The position numbers and the translations under genes were made by a program. From NCBI GenBank assembly GCA_028716025.1, contig JAQUQP010000103.1, positions 1 through 6,668 of the forward strand: a DNA stretch of 6,668 nucleotides, read 5' to 3'. The stretch is from a bacterium. GTDB lineage: Bacteria > UBA6262. Every line of letters starts with the position of its first letter. Position 1 is the first letter of the stretch. The notes under the pieces were generated by a model. The model was not told where the DNA came from. It did not search any database and saw nothing but the letters and a program-made list of their open reading frames with translations. Of this stretch, positions 1-5,946 are shown in pieces.

Positions 1-18
1 TGGAGAAAACCTTCGGAA

Positions 19-69
19 GCTTGAGTTGGCATGGACTCTTTTCCTCCCGCCTTGCGGGAGAACTCAAGC
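19..69. repeat. Compound inverted repeat / structured leader segment
   Basis: Two nested perfect inverted repeats are visible. The outer arms are 9 bp each (gcttgagtt at 19-27 and aactcaagc at 61-69). The inner arms are 7 bp (ctcccgc at 44-50 and gcgggag at 54-60) with a 3-nt loop. The inner right arm runs directly into the outer right arm, so the two helices could stack, with a 16-nt bulge (28-43) on the left side. No T-run follows on either strand, so this part alone is not a typical intrinsic terminator. It could be a dispersed intergenic palindrome (REP-like) or a structured RNA. I do not recognise the family, and it does not match the cobalamin riboswitch core. Confidence 0.5.
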
Positions 70-113
70 GAGATAGAGAGCGATTTCCGCGCCGGGGAAA
101 TCGACTCGTTTTT
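69..113 (+). terminator. Possible intrinsic terminator of an upstream gene
   Basis: A perfect 8-bp stem (cgatttcc at 81-88, ggaaatcg at 96-103) encloses a 7-nt GC-rich loop. It is followed, after five bases, by five Ts at 109-113. A short outer pairing (cgag 69-72 with ctcg 105-108) would bring the T-run directly against the helix, at the cost of an 8-nt internal loop. This is compatible with a rho-independent terminator for a gene left of the window, but the T-run is short and the stem imperfectly placed. It may equally be the second half of a palindromic repeat together with 19-69. Confidence 0.35.
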
Positions 114-182
114 CGGAATGACTCAGCTGACAGCGAGCCGATCTACCTTAAGTGAACAAAATACACGGAAGATATAACAATC

Positions 183-794
183 ATGAGAAAATCTAATAAA
201 TATATTCTATTAATACTGTGCCTCATCATCCTCCAGTTCCCGCTATTCTACAAGTTCTGGCTCAGGCAGATGGGGGGCTGGCTCATATACCAGGACAAAC
301 TCGAAAAAGCAGACGCTATCCTGGTTCTAGGCGGCGGCAGGGGTGAAAGGGTCCTCCAGGGCGCGAACCTCTATCGTGAAAAATACGCTAATTATATACT
401 GATAACCGGAGAATTTGAACGGATCATGGGCGGCCCGGTATATCACTGGGCTCTACAGGGAAGAAAATTAGCTAGCAGCCGCGGAGTCCCCTGGGACAAG
501 ATGATCCCTATCCTTGATTCCATGAGTACGCATGACGACGCTACCTTGAGCCTGGCTGAGTGCCGTAAACATAATTTTAAATCACTGATCGTAGTCTCTG
601 AGCCATTTCATACTAAGCGGTCTTTTTACACCTTTAAGAAGGTCTATAAAAATTCAGGAATAAAAGTTATTATCTGCCCGGTCCAGGATAGTTGGTACAC
701 AAAGAATAATTGGTGGGACTCTGAGCTTGGGTTGATGGCCACGACAGAAGAATATATCAAGTTCATGTATTACCTGCTTAAAGGGTACATCTAA
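183..794 (+). CDS. Membrane-anchored DUF218 (SanA/YdcF-like) protein
   Basis: This 203-residue protein belongs to the DUF218 / YdcF-SanA family, whose biochemical role is poorly defined; some members affect envelope integrity. A single hydrophobic segment at about residues 7-24, after a short basic start, predicts an N-terminal membrane anchor with the domain outside the cytoplasm. Family landmarks in order are ADAILVLGGG (43-52), LITGE (73-77), STHDDA (115-120, where relatives usually have an ST..NA pattern), VVSEPFHTKRS (137-147) and a C-terminal acidic/aromatic stretch (from about 187). The length is normal for a one-helix member. The ATG at 183 gives a complete anchor; upstream there is only a modest GGAAG (167-171), 11 nt away. 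The stop overlaps the ecfT start by one base (TAATG), so the two are probably translationally coupled. The family call is firm; the substrate and any role for the transporter are unknown. Confidence 0.88.
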   Translation: MRKSNKYILLILCLIILQFPLFYKFWLRQMGGWLIYQDKLEKADAILVLGGGRGERVLQGANLYREKYANYILITGEFERIMGGPVYHWALQGRKLASSRGVPWDKMIPILDSMSTHDDATLSLAECRKHNFKSLIVVSEPFHTKRSFYTFKKVYKNSGIKVIICPVQDSWYTKNNWWDSELGLMATTEEYIKFMYYLLKGYI

Positions 795-1519
795 TGAAAC
801 ACCATTTTGCCGACGAATACTCACAAGTCAACGGTATACTGCAGAAGATCGATCCCAGGATAAAAATAATTTTTGCCTTGCTCTTTGTCTTCCTGGTGAA
901 TTTAACCTCCCTGACTAATTCGTTTTCCTTAATTTACTATGCTATTATCCTGGTCCTGTGTATTCTTCTCGCTAATGTCCCGCTATTACGCATATTCCGG
1001 AAATCCCTGGTCAGTTTGCCGTTGATCATATTCTTTGCCTTGTTCTCTTTATTATACCACCGCAGCCAGCCCTGGTTTAGCCTGCTATTATTGGCTAAAG
1101 CGTACTTGTCGATCCTGGCGATGATCCTGTTGATCTCATCTACCAGTTTTTCCCATTTCCTGAAGGCCCTGCAAAATCTAAAAATACCTGTCGTCCTGGT
1201 CATGATCTTTTCTTTCATGTACCGCTATCTTTTTGTGATCACTGACGAATTAATGAATGTCCGGACAGCAAAGGATGCCCGTACAGTGGGCGGTACTGCC
1301 TGGTTTCATACTAAGGTCCTGGCCAATATCATCGGCGTTGTTTTTATTTCTTCTTACGAACGCAGCGAACGTATCTATAAAGCCATGTTATCCCGGGGAT
1401 TTGACGGGACGATCAGGACCCTGGATGACTTTAGTTTAAAGAACAGGGATTATATTTTTGGCCTTTCGTCATTCTGCATTTTTGTACTAATAAAGATCCT
1501 GGAGTATAACCTGCGATGA
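794..1519 (+). CDS. ecfT: ECF transporter transmembrane T component (EcfT/CbiQ)
   Basis: This 241-residue integral membrane protein is the coupling (T) subunit of an energy-coupling-factor importer, linking the ATPase to a substrate-specific S subunit for a vitamin or a transition metal. An N-terminal DPR motif (20-22), typical of the family, precedes hydrophobic segments near residues 24-38, 44-62, 72-88, 95-117, 131-150 and 221-237. The cytoplasmic coupling region has the two short Ala-Arg-Gly-type motifs that contact the ATPases, here degenerate: DAR-T (161-164) and SRG (200-202). The start overlaps the previous stop by 1 nt and the end overlaps ecfA by 4 nt (ATGA), so this is a coupled operon. 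No S-component gene is visible nearby, so cobalt/nickel, biotin or other specificity cannot be assigned. Family assignment is strong. Confidence 0.9.
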   Translation: MKHHFADEYSQVNGILQKIDPRIKIIFALLFVFLVNLTSLTNSFSLIYYAIILVLCILLANVPLLRIFRKSLVSLPLIIFFALFSLLYHRSQPWFSLLLLAKAYLSILAMILLISSTSFSHFLKALQNLKIPVVLVMIFSFMYRYLFVITDELMNVRTAKDARTVGGTAWFHTKVLANIIGVVFISSYERSERIYKAMLSRGFDGTIRTLDDFSLKNRDYIFGLSSFCIFVLIKILEYNLR

Positions 1520-2226
1520 TTCCCTTGATCGAGATCAATGAACTATCTTATTCTTACCCGGATGGTACCCTGGCCCTGGATAATGTTTCTTTTAATGTGG
1601 CAGAAGGGGATTGTATTGGTTTGATCGGCCCCAATGGCGCCGGAAAATCAACCCTGTTACTGCACATGAACGGTATTTTGCACGGCCAAAACCACATCCT
1701 GATCGATGGCCTGGAGATCACACCAGACACTATTCGACAGATCAGGGAAAAAGTAGCCCTGGTATTCCAGGATCCTGAACACCAGCTATTCATGCCATCA
1801 GTATATGAAGATGTAGCTTTTGGCCCGATCAATATGGGCTGGAGCAAAGACAAAGTCAACTGGCAAGTGGACCTGGCCTTGCAGGAAGTGGATATGCTGT
1901 CAGCCAAAAACCGCTCATCCCATCACCTGAGTTTCGGGGAAAAGAAGCGGATATCCCTGGCCACAGTACTGTCGATGAAACCCAAGATACTGGTCATGGA
2001 CGAGCCTTCCAGCAACCTTGATCCCAAACACCGCTGGGAGCTGATCGACCTGCTGAAGAACCTGAATATAACCAAGATAATCGCCACCCACGACCTGGAA
2101 TTAGTCGGAACCCTGTGCAACAAGGTAGCTATCCTGAACCGGGGGCGGCTGAAAGCTTTTGGGCCTGCTTCAGAGATACTTTCCAATAAGGACCTGCTGA
2201 TTAGTTACGACCTGGCAAAGCACTAA
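1516..2226 (+). CDS. ecfA: ECF transporter ATP-binding protein (EcfA/CbiO)
   Basis: This 236-residue cytoplasmic ABC ATPase powers the importer whose membrane subunit is encoded immediately upstream. All catalytic elements are present: Walker A GPNGAGKST (38-46), Q-loop in VFQDPEHQLF (83-92), signature LSFGEKKR (138-145), Walker B ILVMDEP (158-164, catalytic Glu163), D-loop SNLDP (166-170) and switch His192. The FQDPEHQLF variant of the Q-loop is characteristic of ECF/CbiO ATPases, as distinct from other ABC proteins. Its length is somewhat short for the family, with little beyond the nucleotide-binding domain. There is only one ATPase gene here, which fits a dedicated (group I) transporter using a homodimer, although a second ATPase could be encoded elsewhere. 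The start codon lies in an ATGA overlap with ecfT. No terminator is seen after it. Confidence 0.95.
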   Translation: MIPLIEINELSYSYPDGTLALDNVSFNVAEGDCIGLIGPNGAGKSTLLLHMNGILHGQNHILIDGLEITPDTIRQIREKVALVFQDPEHQLFMPSVYEDVAFGPINMGWSKDKVNWQVDLALQEVDMLSAKNRSSHHLSFGEKKRISLATVLSMKPKILVMDEPSSNLDPKHRWELIDLLKNLNITKIIATHDLELVGTLCNKVAILNRGRLKAFGPASEILSNKDLLISYDLAKH

Positions 2227-2233
2227 GATTATA

Positions 2234-2262
2234 TTTACTTTTATCCGCGTTTTTGCTATACT
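2234..2262 (+). promoter_or_regulatory. Predicted sigma-70-type promoter for the phosphofructokinase gene
   Basis: A -35 like TTTACT (2234-2239, 4 of 6 to TTGACA) and a -10 TATACT (2257-2262, 5 of 6 to TATAAT) are separated by exactly 17 bp. TG at 2254-2255 gives an extended -10 element (TGCTATACT). It sits in the 83-nt gap after ecfA, the longest gap between genes in the window, and would give a leader of roughly 40 nt before the ATG at 2310. No operator or riboswitch-like fold is evident between them. Transcription from the upstream operon could also read through, since no terminator is visible. Confidence 0.6.
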
Positions 2263-2290
2263 TTTTATTCTAAATAACCACTACTAACTA

Positions 2291-2296
2291 AGGAGG
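2291..2296 (+). promoter_or_regulatory. Strong Shine-Dalgarno of the phosphofructokinase gene
   Basis: A perfect AGGAGG lies 13 nt before the ATG at 2310, followed by a purine-rich GAAGAAGAAG spacer containing a weaker GGAAG. The spacing is longer than usual, but no other in-frame start lies closer and the protein's conserved beginning (ITSGGD at residues 10-15) fits this ATG. Confidence 0.7.
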
Positions 2297-2309
2297 AAGA
2301 AGAAGAATT

Positions 2310-3524
2310 ATGGGCGAGATTAAAAGGATAGGCATTATTACCAGCGGCGGTGATTGCGGCGGTTTGAATGCCGTGGTGAAGGGTACTGCCCAAATGGCGC
2401 ATAAAGAAGGGATCGAAGTCTGTGTCATACCTAACGGCTATGCCGGATTGTATAACCTGGTTGACTTTGAAAAATTGGTCAGCTTGCAGCCGGAACGTAT
2501 CGATTCAGTCGAATCCAACCTGGCAGGCAGCGAAGCCGGGCATTCCCGGGTAAAGATCAAAAAGATCGATGACCCGGATAAATATAAGAGGATCAAAGAT
2601 GGCTTGAATAAATTTAAGATCGACGGCCTGGTCATCAGCGGCGGAGATGATTCCGGCAGCGTAATGGTGGACCTGATCCAGCAAGGCATTCCCTGCGTCC
2701 ATGCACCCAAGACCATGGACCTGGACCTGCAGACTTATTCTGTCGGCGCTGATTCTACCATTAACCGTATTACTAATTTTGTGCAGGAGCTTAAGACCAC
2801 CGGCCGCACCCACAACCGCATCATGGTCATAGAAGTATTCGGCCGTTATGCCGGCCATACTGCTTTCCGCGGCGGGATCGGCGCAGATTCTGATGCTATC
2901 CTTATTCCTGAAATACCGGTAGATTTTGACTTGCTGTACCAGCATATCAGCAAACGTTATTGGAGCCGTATAGAAGAAAGCGATGTACTAGCCGGCACTT
3001 ATACGATCGTAGTAGCAGAAGGCCTGCGGAACTCTGACGGCACTGAACTTTATGATGAATCGTCAGGTATTGACGCTTTTGGCCACAAAAAACTGGCTGG
3101 AGCGGCAAAATATGTGATCCAGGAAATTTCCAAACGGATGAAAGCCGATCCAAAGACAAAAGAACACATGATCAAGAACCATATGTACGTCAAGGGGATC
3201 AACGAGATACCGGAGATCCGCTCGGTTACTCCGGGCCACTTGGTCAGGGCCGGCCATTCTTCAGCGTACGACGTCAATTTCGGCAAAGAAGCAGGAGCTG
3301 CTGCCGTATTGCTCTTGAAAAAAGGTATCACCGGTGTAACCGTGGCCGGGGTTGAAGGCAAGGATGTTAAATATATACCCACAGCTGAAGCCATCAAACA
3401 ACGCTTTGTTGACCTGGACCAGGTCAAGTTCCATGAAAGAATGGGCGTTTGTTTCGGGCGTAAGAAAGAAAATATTACCCCTAACTTTATCGAGTTGAAA
3501 GGAAAAATCTCCCGGCACCTTTAA
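2310..3524 (+). CDS. pfp: Phosphofructokinase-family enzyme, predicted PPi-dependent
   Basis: This 404-residue cytoplasmic enzyme is predicted to phosphorylate fructose 6-phosphate to fructose 1,6-bisphosphate in glycolysis, reversibly if PPi is the donor. Motifs in order (E. coli PfkA equivalents from family knowledge): ITSGGDCGGLN (10-20), GGDDS (111-115), PKTMDLD (133-139, catalytic Asp137), THNR with Arg170, VFGRYAG (176-182), AEG with Glu237, Arg304, GH at 309-310 and Arg313. Asp114 and Lys134 replace the two glycines that favour ATP in PfkA; this Asp/Lys pair is the classic PPi-type signature. Oddities: PKTMDLD replaces the usual PKTIDND, and RAGHSSAYD (313-321) replaces the usual RGG.P...D segment. 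It is longer than the roughly 320-residue ATP enzymes. It has its own promoter and a strong ribosome binding site, and is 24 nt from the next gene. Family certain; phosphoryl donor likely but unproven. Confidence 0.9.
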   Translation: MGEIKRIGIITSGGDCGGLNAVVKGTAQMAHKEGIEVCVIPNGYAGLYNLVDFEKLVSLQPERIDSVESNLAGSEAGHSRVKIKKIDDPDKYKRIKDGLNKFKIDGLVISGGDDSGSVMVDLIQQGIPCVHAPKTMDLDLQTYSVGADSTINRITNFVQELKTTGRTHNRIMVIEVFGRYAGHTAFRGGIGADSDAILIPEIPVDFDLLYQHISKRYWSRIEESDVLAGTYTIVVAEGLRNSDGTELYDESSGIDAFGHKKLAGAAKYVIQEISKRMKADPKTKEHMIKNHMYVKGINEIPEIRSVTPGHLVRAGHSSAYDVNFGKEAGAAAVLLLKKGITGVTVAGVEGKDVKYIPTAEAIKQRFVDLDQVKFHERMGVCFGRKKENITPNFIELKGKISRHL

Positions 3525-3548
3525 GATAATTTTAGGAGTCAAATTGTT

Positions 3549-3854
3549 ATGGTAAAAATGAATTGTTGGGAATTTAAAAAATGCGGCCGGGAACCAGGCG
3601 GCACAAAAGAGACAGATTTAGGAGTTTGTCCGGCAACAGTGGAAACCAGAACAGATAAGATCAATACTGGGAAAAATGGCGGCAGAGCCTGTTGGGTAAT
3701 AGCCGGGACATACTGCCAAGGGGAAATACAGGGAACCTTTGCGTCTAAGATACGAGATTGTATTAAATGTGAGTTCTTTCTCCTAGTAGCTAAAGAAGAG
3801 GGCGTTGATTTTAAAGCGTTGAAAGATGTTACTAATCTATTAAAAAAGGAGTGA
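3549..3854 (+). CDS. Small two-CW domain protein (Cys-rich)
   Basis: This 101-residue soluble protein matches the pattern of the 'two-CW domain' family, named for two Cys-Trp pairs. They are seen as NCWEFKKCGRE (5-15) and ACWV (47-50). Seven cysteines stand at 6, 12, 27, 48, 56, 71 and 74, with a CPA triplet (27-29) and a C-x2-C pair (71/74) followed by the aromatic EFF and an EEG (83-85), as in relatives. The cysteine arrangement suggests a metal or iron-sulfur site, but this is inference and no function is established. In other bacteria the domain also occurs fused to sensory or chemotaxis proteins; here it is free-standing, without a signal peptide. AGGAG (3534-3538) lies 10 nt before the ATG at 3549 and favours it over the in-frame ATG at 3558. 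Its end carries the ribosome binding site of lpoB, 4 nt downstream. Confidence 0.85.
   Translation: MVKMNCWEFKKCGREPGGTKETDLGVCPATVETRTDKINTGKNGGRACWVIAGTYCQGEIQGTFASKIRDCIKCEFFLLVAKEEGVDFKALKDVTNLLKKE
3848..3851 (+). promoter_or_regulatory. Ribosome binding site of lpoB inside the preceding gene
   Basis: GGAG, the core of AAAAAAGGAG, lies in the final sense codons of the two-CW gene and 7 nt before the lpoB ATG at 3859. The arrangement suggests that ribosomes finishing the two-CW gene help start lpoB. Confidence 0.7.
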
Positions 3855-3858
3855 AAAA

Positions 3859-4470
3859 ATGAAAAGATTTTTTAGTTTGTTCTTAGTTTTATGTGCGGCC
3901 TTAAGTCTCACTTTGTTGACCGGTTGCGGCGGGACAAAAGTAGAAAGAGTTGATTCCGGCGAAATGATCGACTTAAGCGGTAATTGGAATGATACTGATT
4001 CCCAACTGGTATCAGCTGAGATGATTAGTGATTCATTAAATCGTCCATGGGTGGGAGATTTTCGCTCTGAAAAAGGAAAATCCCCGACAGTGATCGTTGG
4101 CTCAGTCAGGAATCGCTCCAGTGAACATATTAATACTGAAACCTTTGTTAAAGACCTGGAAAGGGAACTGATCAATTCCGGTAAAGTAAAATTTGTTGCT
4201 TCCAGAGAGCAGCGCGGCGAAGTGCGTGACGAGAAGAATGATCAGGCTAATTTTTCTGATCCAGCTACGATCAAAGCCATGGGTATGGAAAAAGGCGCTG
4301 ATTTCATGCTACAGGGTCAGATCAACACGATCATGGACGAAGCTGGCAAACAAGCGGTCAAATATTACCAAGTGGAACTGGAAATGATCAACATTCTCAC
4401 TAACGAGAAAGTTTGGATCGGCCAGAAAAAGATCAAGAAACTGGTCACCAGGTCAAGAGTCAAACCATAA
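3859..4470 (+). CDS. lpoB: LpoB-like lipoprotein, penicillin-binding protein activator family
   Basis: This 203-residue lipoprotein resembles the LpoB (YcfM) family. E. coli LpoB is an outer-membrane lipoprotein that activates the peptidoglycan synthase PBP1B. A signal peptide ends in a good lipobox LTGC (20-23, lipidated Cys23); Gly at +2 does not signal inner-membrane retention. Recognisable stretches are DLSGNWNDTDSQLV (38-51), TVIVGSVRNRSSEHINT (77-93), LINSGKVKFVA (104-114), GADFMLQGQI (146-155) and the C-terminal strand NEKVWIGQKKIKK (182-194). Unlike E. coli LpoB, which has a long Pro-rich flexible linker after its lipid anchor, only about 14 residues separate Cys23 from the conserved domain. 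The protein may therefore not reach across the periplasm the same way. It is 4 nt after the two-CW gene and 51 nt before the COG3014-like gene, a known LpoB neighbour. The family is well supported; PBP activation here is inferred. Confidence 0.85.
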   Translation: MKRFFSLFLVLCAALSLTLLTGCGGTKVERVDSGEMIDLSGNWNDTDSQLVSAEMISDSLNRPWVGDFRSEKGKSPTVIVGSVRNRSSEHINTETFVKDLERELINSGKVKFVASREQRGEVRDEKNDQANFSDPATIKAMGMEKGADFMLQGQINTIMDEAGKQAVKYYQVELEMINILTNEKVWIGQKKIKKLVTRSRVKP

Positions 4471-4510
4471 TTCTTTTGGTAACGGTTATTAGAAACGAAG
4501 CCTGATTAGA

Positions 4511-4515
4511 AAGGA
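4511..4515 (+). promoter_or_regulatory. Ribosome binding site that fixes a TTG start
   Basis: AAGGA ends 6 nt before the TTG at 4522. No in-frame ATG or GTG lies nearby, and starting at this TTG yields a complete lipoprotein signal peptide, so the non-ATG start is well supported. Confidence 0.65.
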
Positions 4516-4521
4516 TAAGCT

Positions 4522-5946
4522 TTGGAGAAATCAAAACTTATTATCCTATTTTTATTGGCGTTTACCCTGGCGGGGTGCGGTGCTAATCGTTTAACCTATT
4601 ACGATACACTTAATAACTATGTAGCCAAGAAAAATTACGCTGAAGCCTACAAGCAGGTAGAAGACAACGCGGAAAAGTTCTATGGCGAAAATGACCTGCT
4701 GTTATATTATTTGGACCAGGGATACCTGTTTCATATCGGGTCTGACTATTCCAAATCAAACCTGATGCTGCAAGAAGCCATGAAATTGTCTAAGGATTAT
4801 TTTACCAAGAGCATCACCCGTGAAGCGTCTACCTTCCTGATCAGCGACAATATGCGACCCTATTATGGGGAGGATTTCGAGCAAGCCTTAACCCACGTCT
4901 TTTCCGCGCTTAATTATGTTTTTCTCAATGATGGAGAAGATGCCGTGGTCGAAGCCAGAGCAGTAGATGATTTTCTAAAACTACTGCAAACCAACTATGG
5001 GTATAAAAATACTTATAAAGAAGATGGCTTTGTACGGTACCTCATGGGATTAATGTATGAAAATGAAGGCGAGATCAATGACGCGTTCATCTCCTACCGT
5101 AAAGCGCTCTATACTTATTGTGATCTCCAAAAATCCATGGGGCTAGCCATACCACAGGAACTCTTTAACAGTGCCCTGGATACCGCGACTATTCTGAATT
5201 TTAACAGTGAGATGGATGAACTCACGAAAGATTTTCCCGTAATGGCGAAAAACTATAAGCAGGATACCGCGGCTAAAAGTTTAGGCGAGATCATAGTCTT
5301 GCATTATAACGGGCGGGTGCCTCATAAGATAGATAATATCCTGGAAATAGCCTTTGGCAAAGCCTGGGTTTTTGTGAAAGCGGTAAAGACTGAGGGAGAA
5401 GCCGCGGAAAGCGTTTCTACCGCCGGGACGGCTATCAGATCTATCGCTGCGGACAAACAGATCGTCGCCGCGTTCCCGCAATATGTGCCTACTAATTACA
5501 CGGTCACTTCCAGCATTATTGAACTGGGTGATAAAAGCAAACCAACCGAAGTGGTGGAAGATATCGGCAAGATCGCGATCAAGAGCTTGAATGATCGCAT
5601 TGGACGGATCTATGCTAAAACCTTTGCCCGCGCCGCGGTAAAATATGCTTTATCTCAGGCCGCGATCAAAAAAATAGAACAAAAGTCAGACAATGCCGTA
5701 AGCGCGTTTTTACTCTCCAGCACTGTAAAAGTAGCTACCGCTATGACTGAAAAAGCGGATAAACGTTGTTGGCAGGTACTGCCAGATACCATTAGGATGG
5801 CCAGATTTAAAGTGCCGGAAGGGACACATGACCTTAAAGTCAATTATTACAACAATAATGGCGGAAAAACGGGAGAAGAACCAATAACCGGCATACATGT
5901 AAAGAAGGGCAAAAAAACCTTTGTTTTGGTACAAACTAACTATTAG
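4522..5946 (+). CDS. COG3014-like lipoprotein with helical-repeat N-terminal half
   Basis: This 474-residue predicted lipoprotein resembles the uncharacterised COG3014 family, often encoded beside LpoB. It starts with TTG. The signal peptide (KSKLIILFLLAFT) ends in lipobox LAGC (16-19, Cys19), with Gly at +2, compatible with the outer membrane. Residues about 25-250 are alpha-helical with TPR-like pieces, for example NYAEAYKQVEDNAEKFYG (38-55), YLFHIGSDYSKSNLMLQEAM (68-87) and GLMYENEGEINDAFISYRKA (176-195). GEIIVLHYNGRVPHK (255-269) is a conserved-looking family segment. An Ala-rich helix region (about 345-410) precedes CWQVLPDTIRMARFKVPEG (416-434) and a beta-rich C-terminus. No catalytic motif is visible, so a scaffold or partner-binding role alongside LpoB is the likeliest inference. 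The last 26 nt overlap the next gene in another frame. Family assignment comes from motif memory. Confidence 0.75.
   Translation: MEKSKLIILFLLAFTLAGCGANRLTYYDTLNNYVAKKNYAEAYKQVEDNAEKFYGENDLLLYYLDQGYLFHIGSDYSKSNLMLQEAMKLSKDYFTKSITREASTFLISDNMRPYYGEDFEQALTHVFSALNYVFLNDGEDAVVEARAVDDFLKLLQTNYGYKNTYKEDGFVRYLMGLMYENEGEINDAFISYRKALYTYCDLQKSMGLAIPQELFNSALDTATILNFNSEMDELTKDFPVMAKNYKQDTAAKSLGEIIVLHYNGRVPHKIDNILEIAFGKAWVFVKAVKTEGEAAESVSTAGTAIRSIAADKQIVAAFPQYVPTNYTVTSSIIELGDKSKPTEVVEDIGKIAIKSLNDRIGRIYAKTFARAAVKYALSQAAIKKIEQKSDNAVSAFLLSSTVKVATAMTEKADKRCWQVLPDTIRMARFKVPEGTHDLKVNYYNNNGGKTGEEPITGIHVKKGKKTFVLVQTNY
5904..5909 (+). promoter_or_regulatory. Possible ribosome binding site of the SGNH hydrolase TTG start
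   Basis: GAAGGG lies 11 nt before the TTG at 5921, inside the COG3014-like gene. The in-frame stop TAA at 5900-5902 means TTG 5921 is the first possible start. Later starts at TTG 5954 and ATG 5963 would leave a signal peptide without its basic residue or too short. Confidence 0.45.

Noticed and set aside
3..155. Open frame of 50 codons reaching a TGA at 153-155, possible C-terminus of an upstream gene
   Set aside because: The translation is rich in Arg and Ser with no recognisable motif, and the frame runs across perfect hairpins that explain the sequence better as non-coding. It cannot be fully excluded without the sequence to the left.
60..160. Cobalamin-type riboswitch upstream of a CbiQ/CbiO-like pair (agccgatctacct near 136-148 looks slightly like the B12 box)
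   Set aside because: The match is poor, the GCCACTG-type core and other conserved segments are absent, and the space to the left is too short to hold the full element.
148..178. Promoter with a TATAAC -10 at 173-178 for the DUF218 gene
   Set aside because: It would start transcription almost at the ATG, has no good -35 at a 16-18 bp spacing, and overlaps the expected ribosome-binding region.
937..1218. Reverse-strand open frame of 93 codons inside ecfT
   Set aside because: It lies wholly within a well-supported gene, has no motif and no ribosome binding site context; it is a reading-frame shadow.
2505..2945. Reverse-strand open frame of 146 codons inside the phosphofructokinase gene
   Set aside because: It is the longest antisense frame, but the sense frame carries all the conserved catalytic motifs and the antisense product resembles nothing recognisable.
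4471..4521. Possible promoter or terminator between lpoB and the COG3014-like gene
   Set aside because: TTGGTA at 4476-4481 has no -10 partner at suitable spacing, and the only inverted repeat (TAAC-G-GTTA) is too short to be a terminator.
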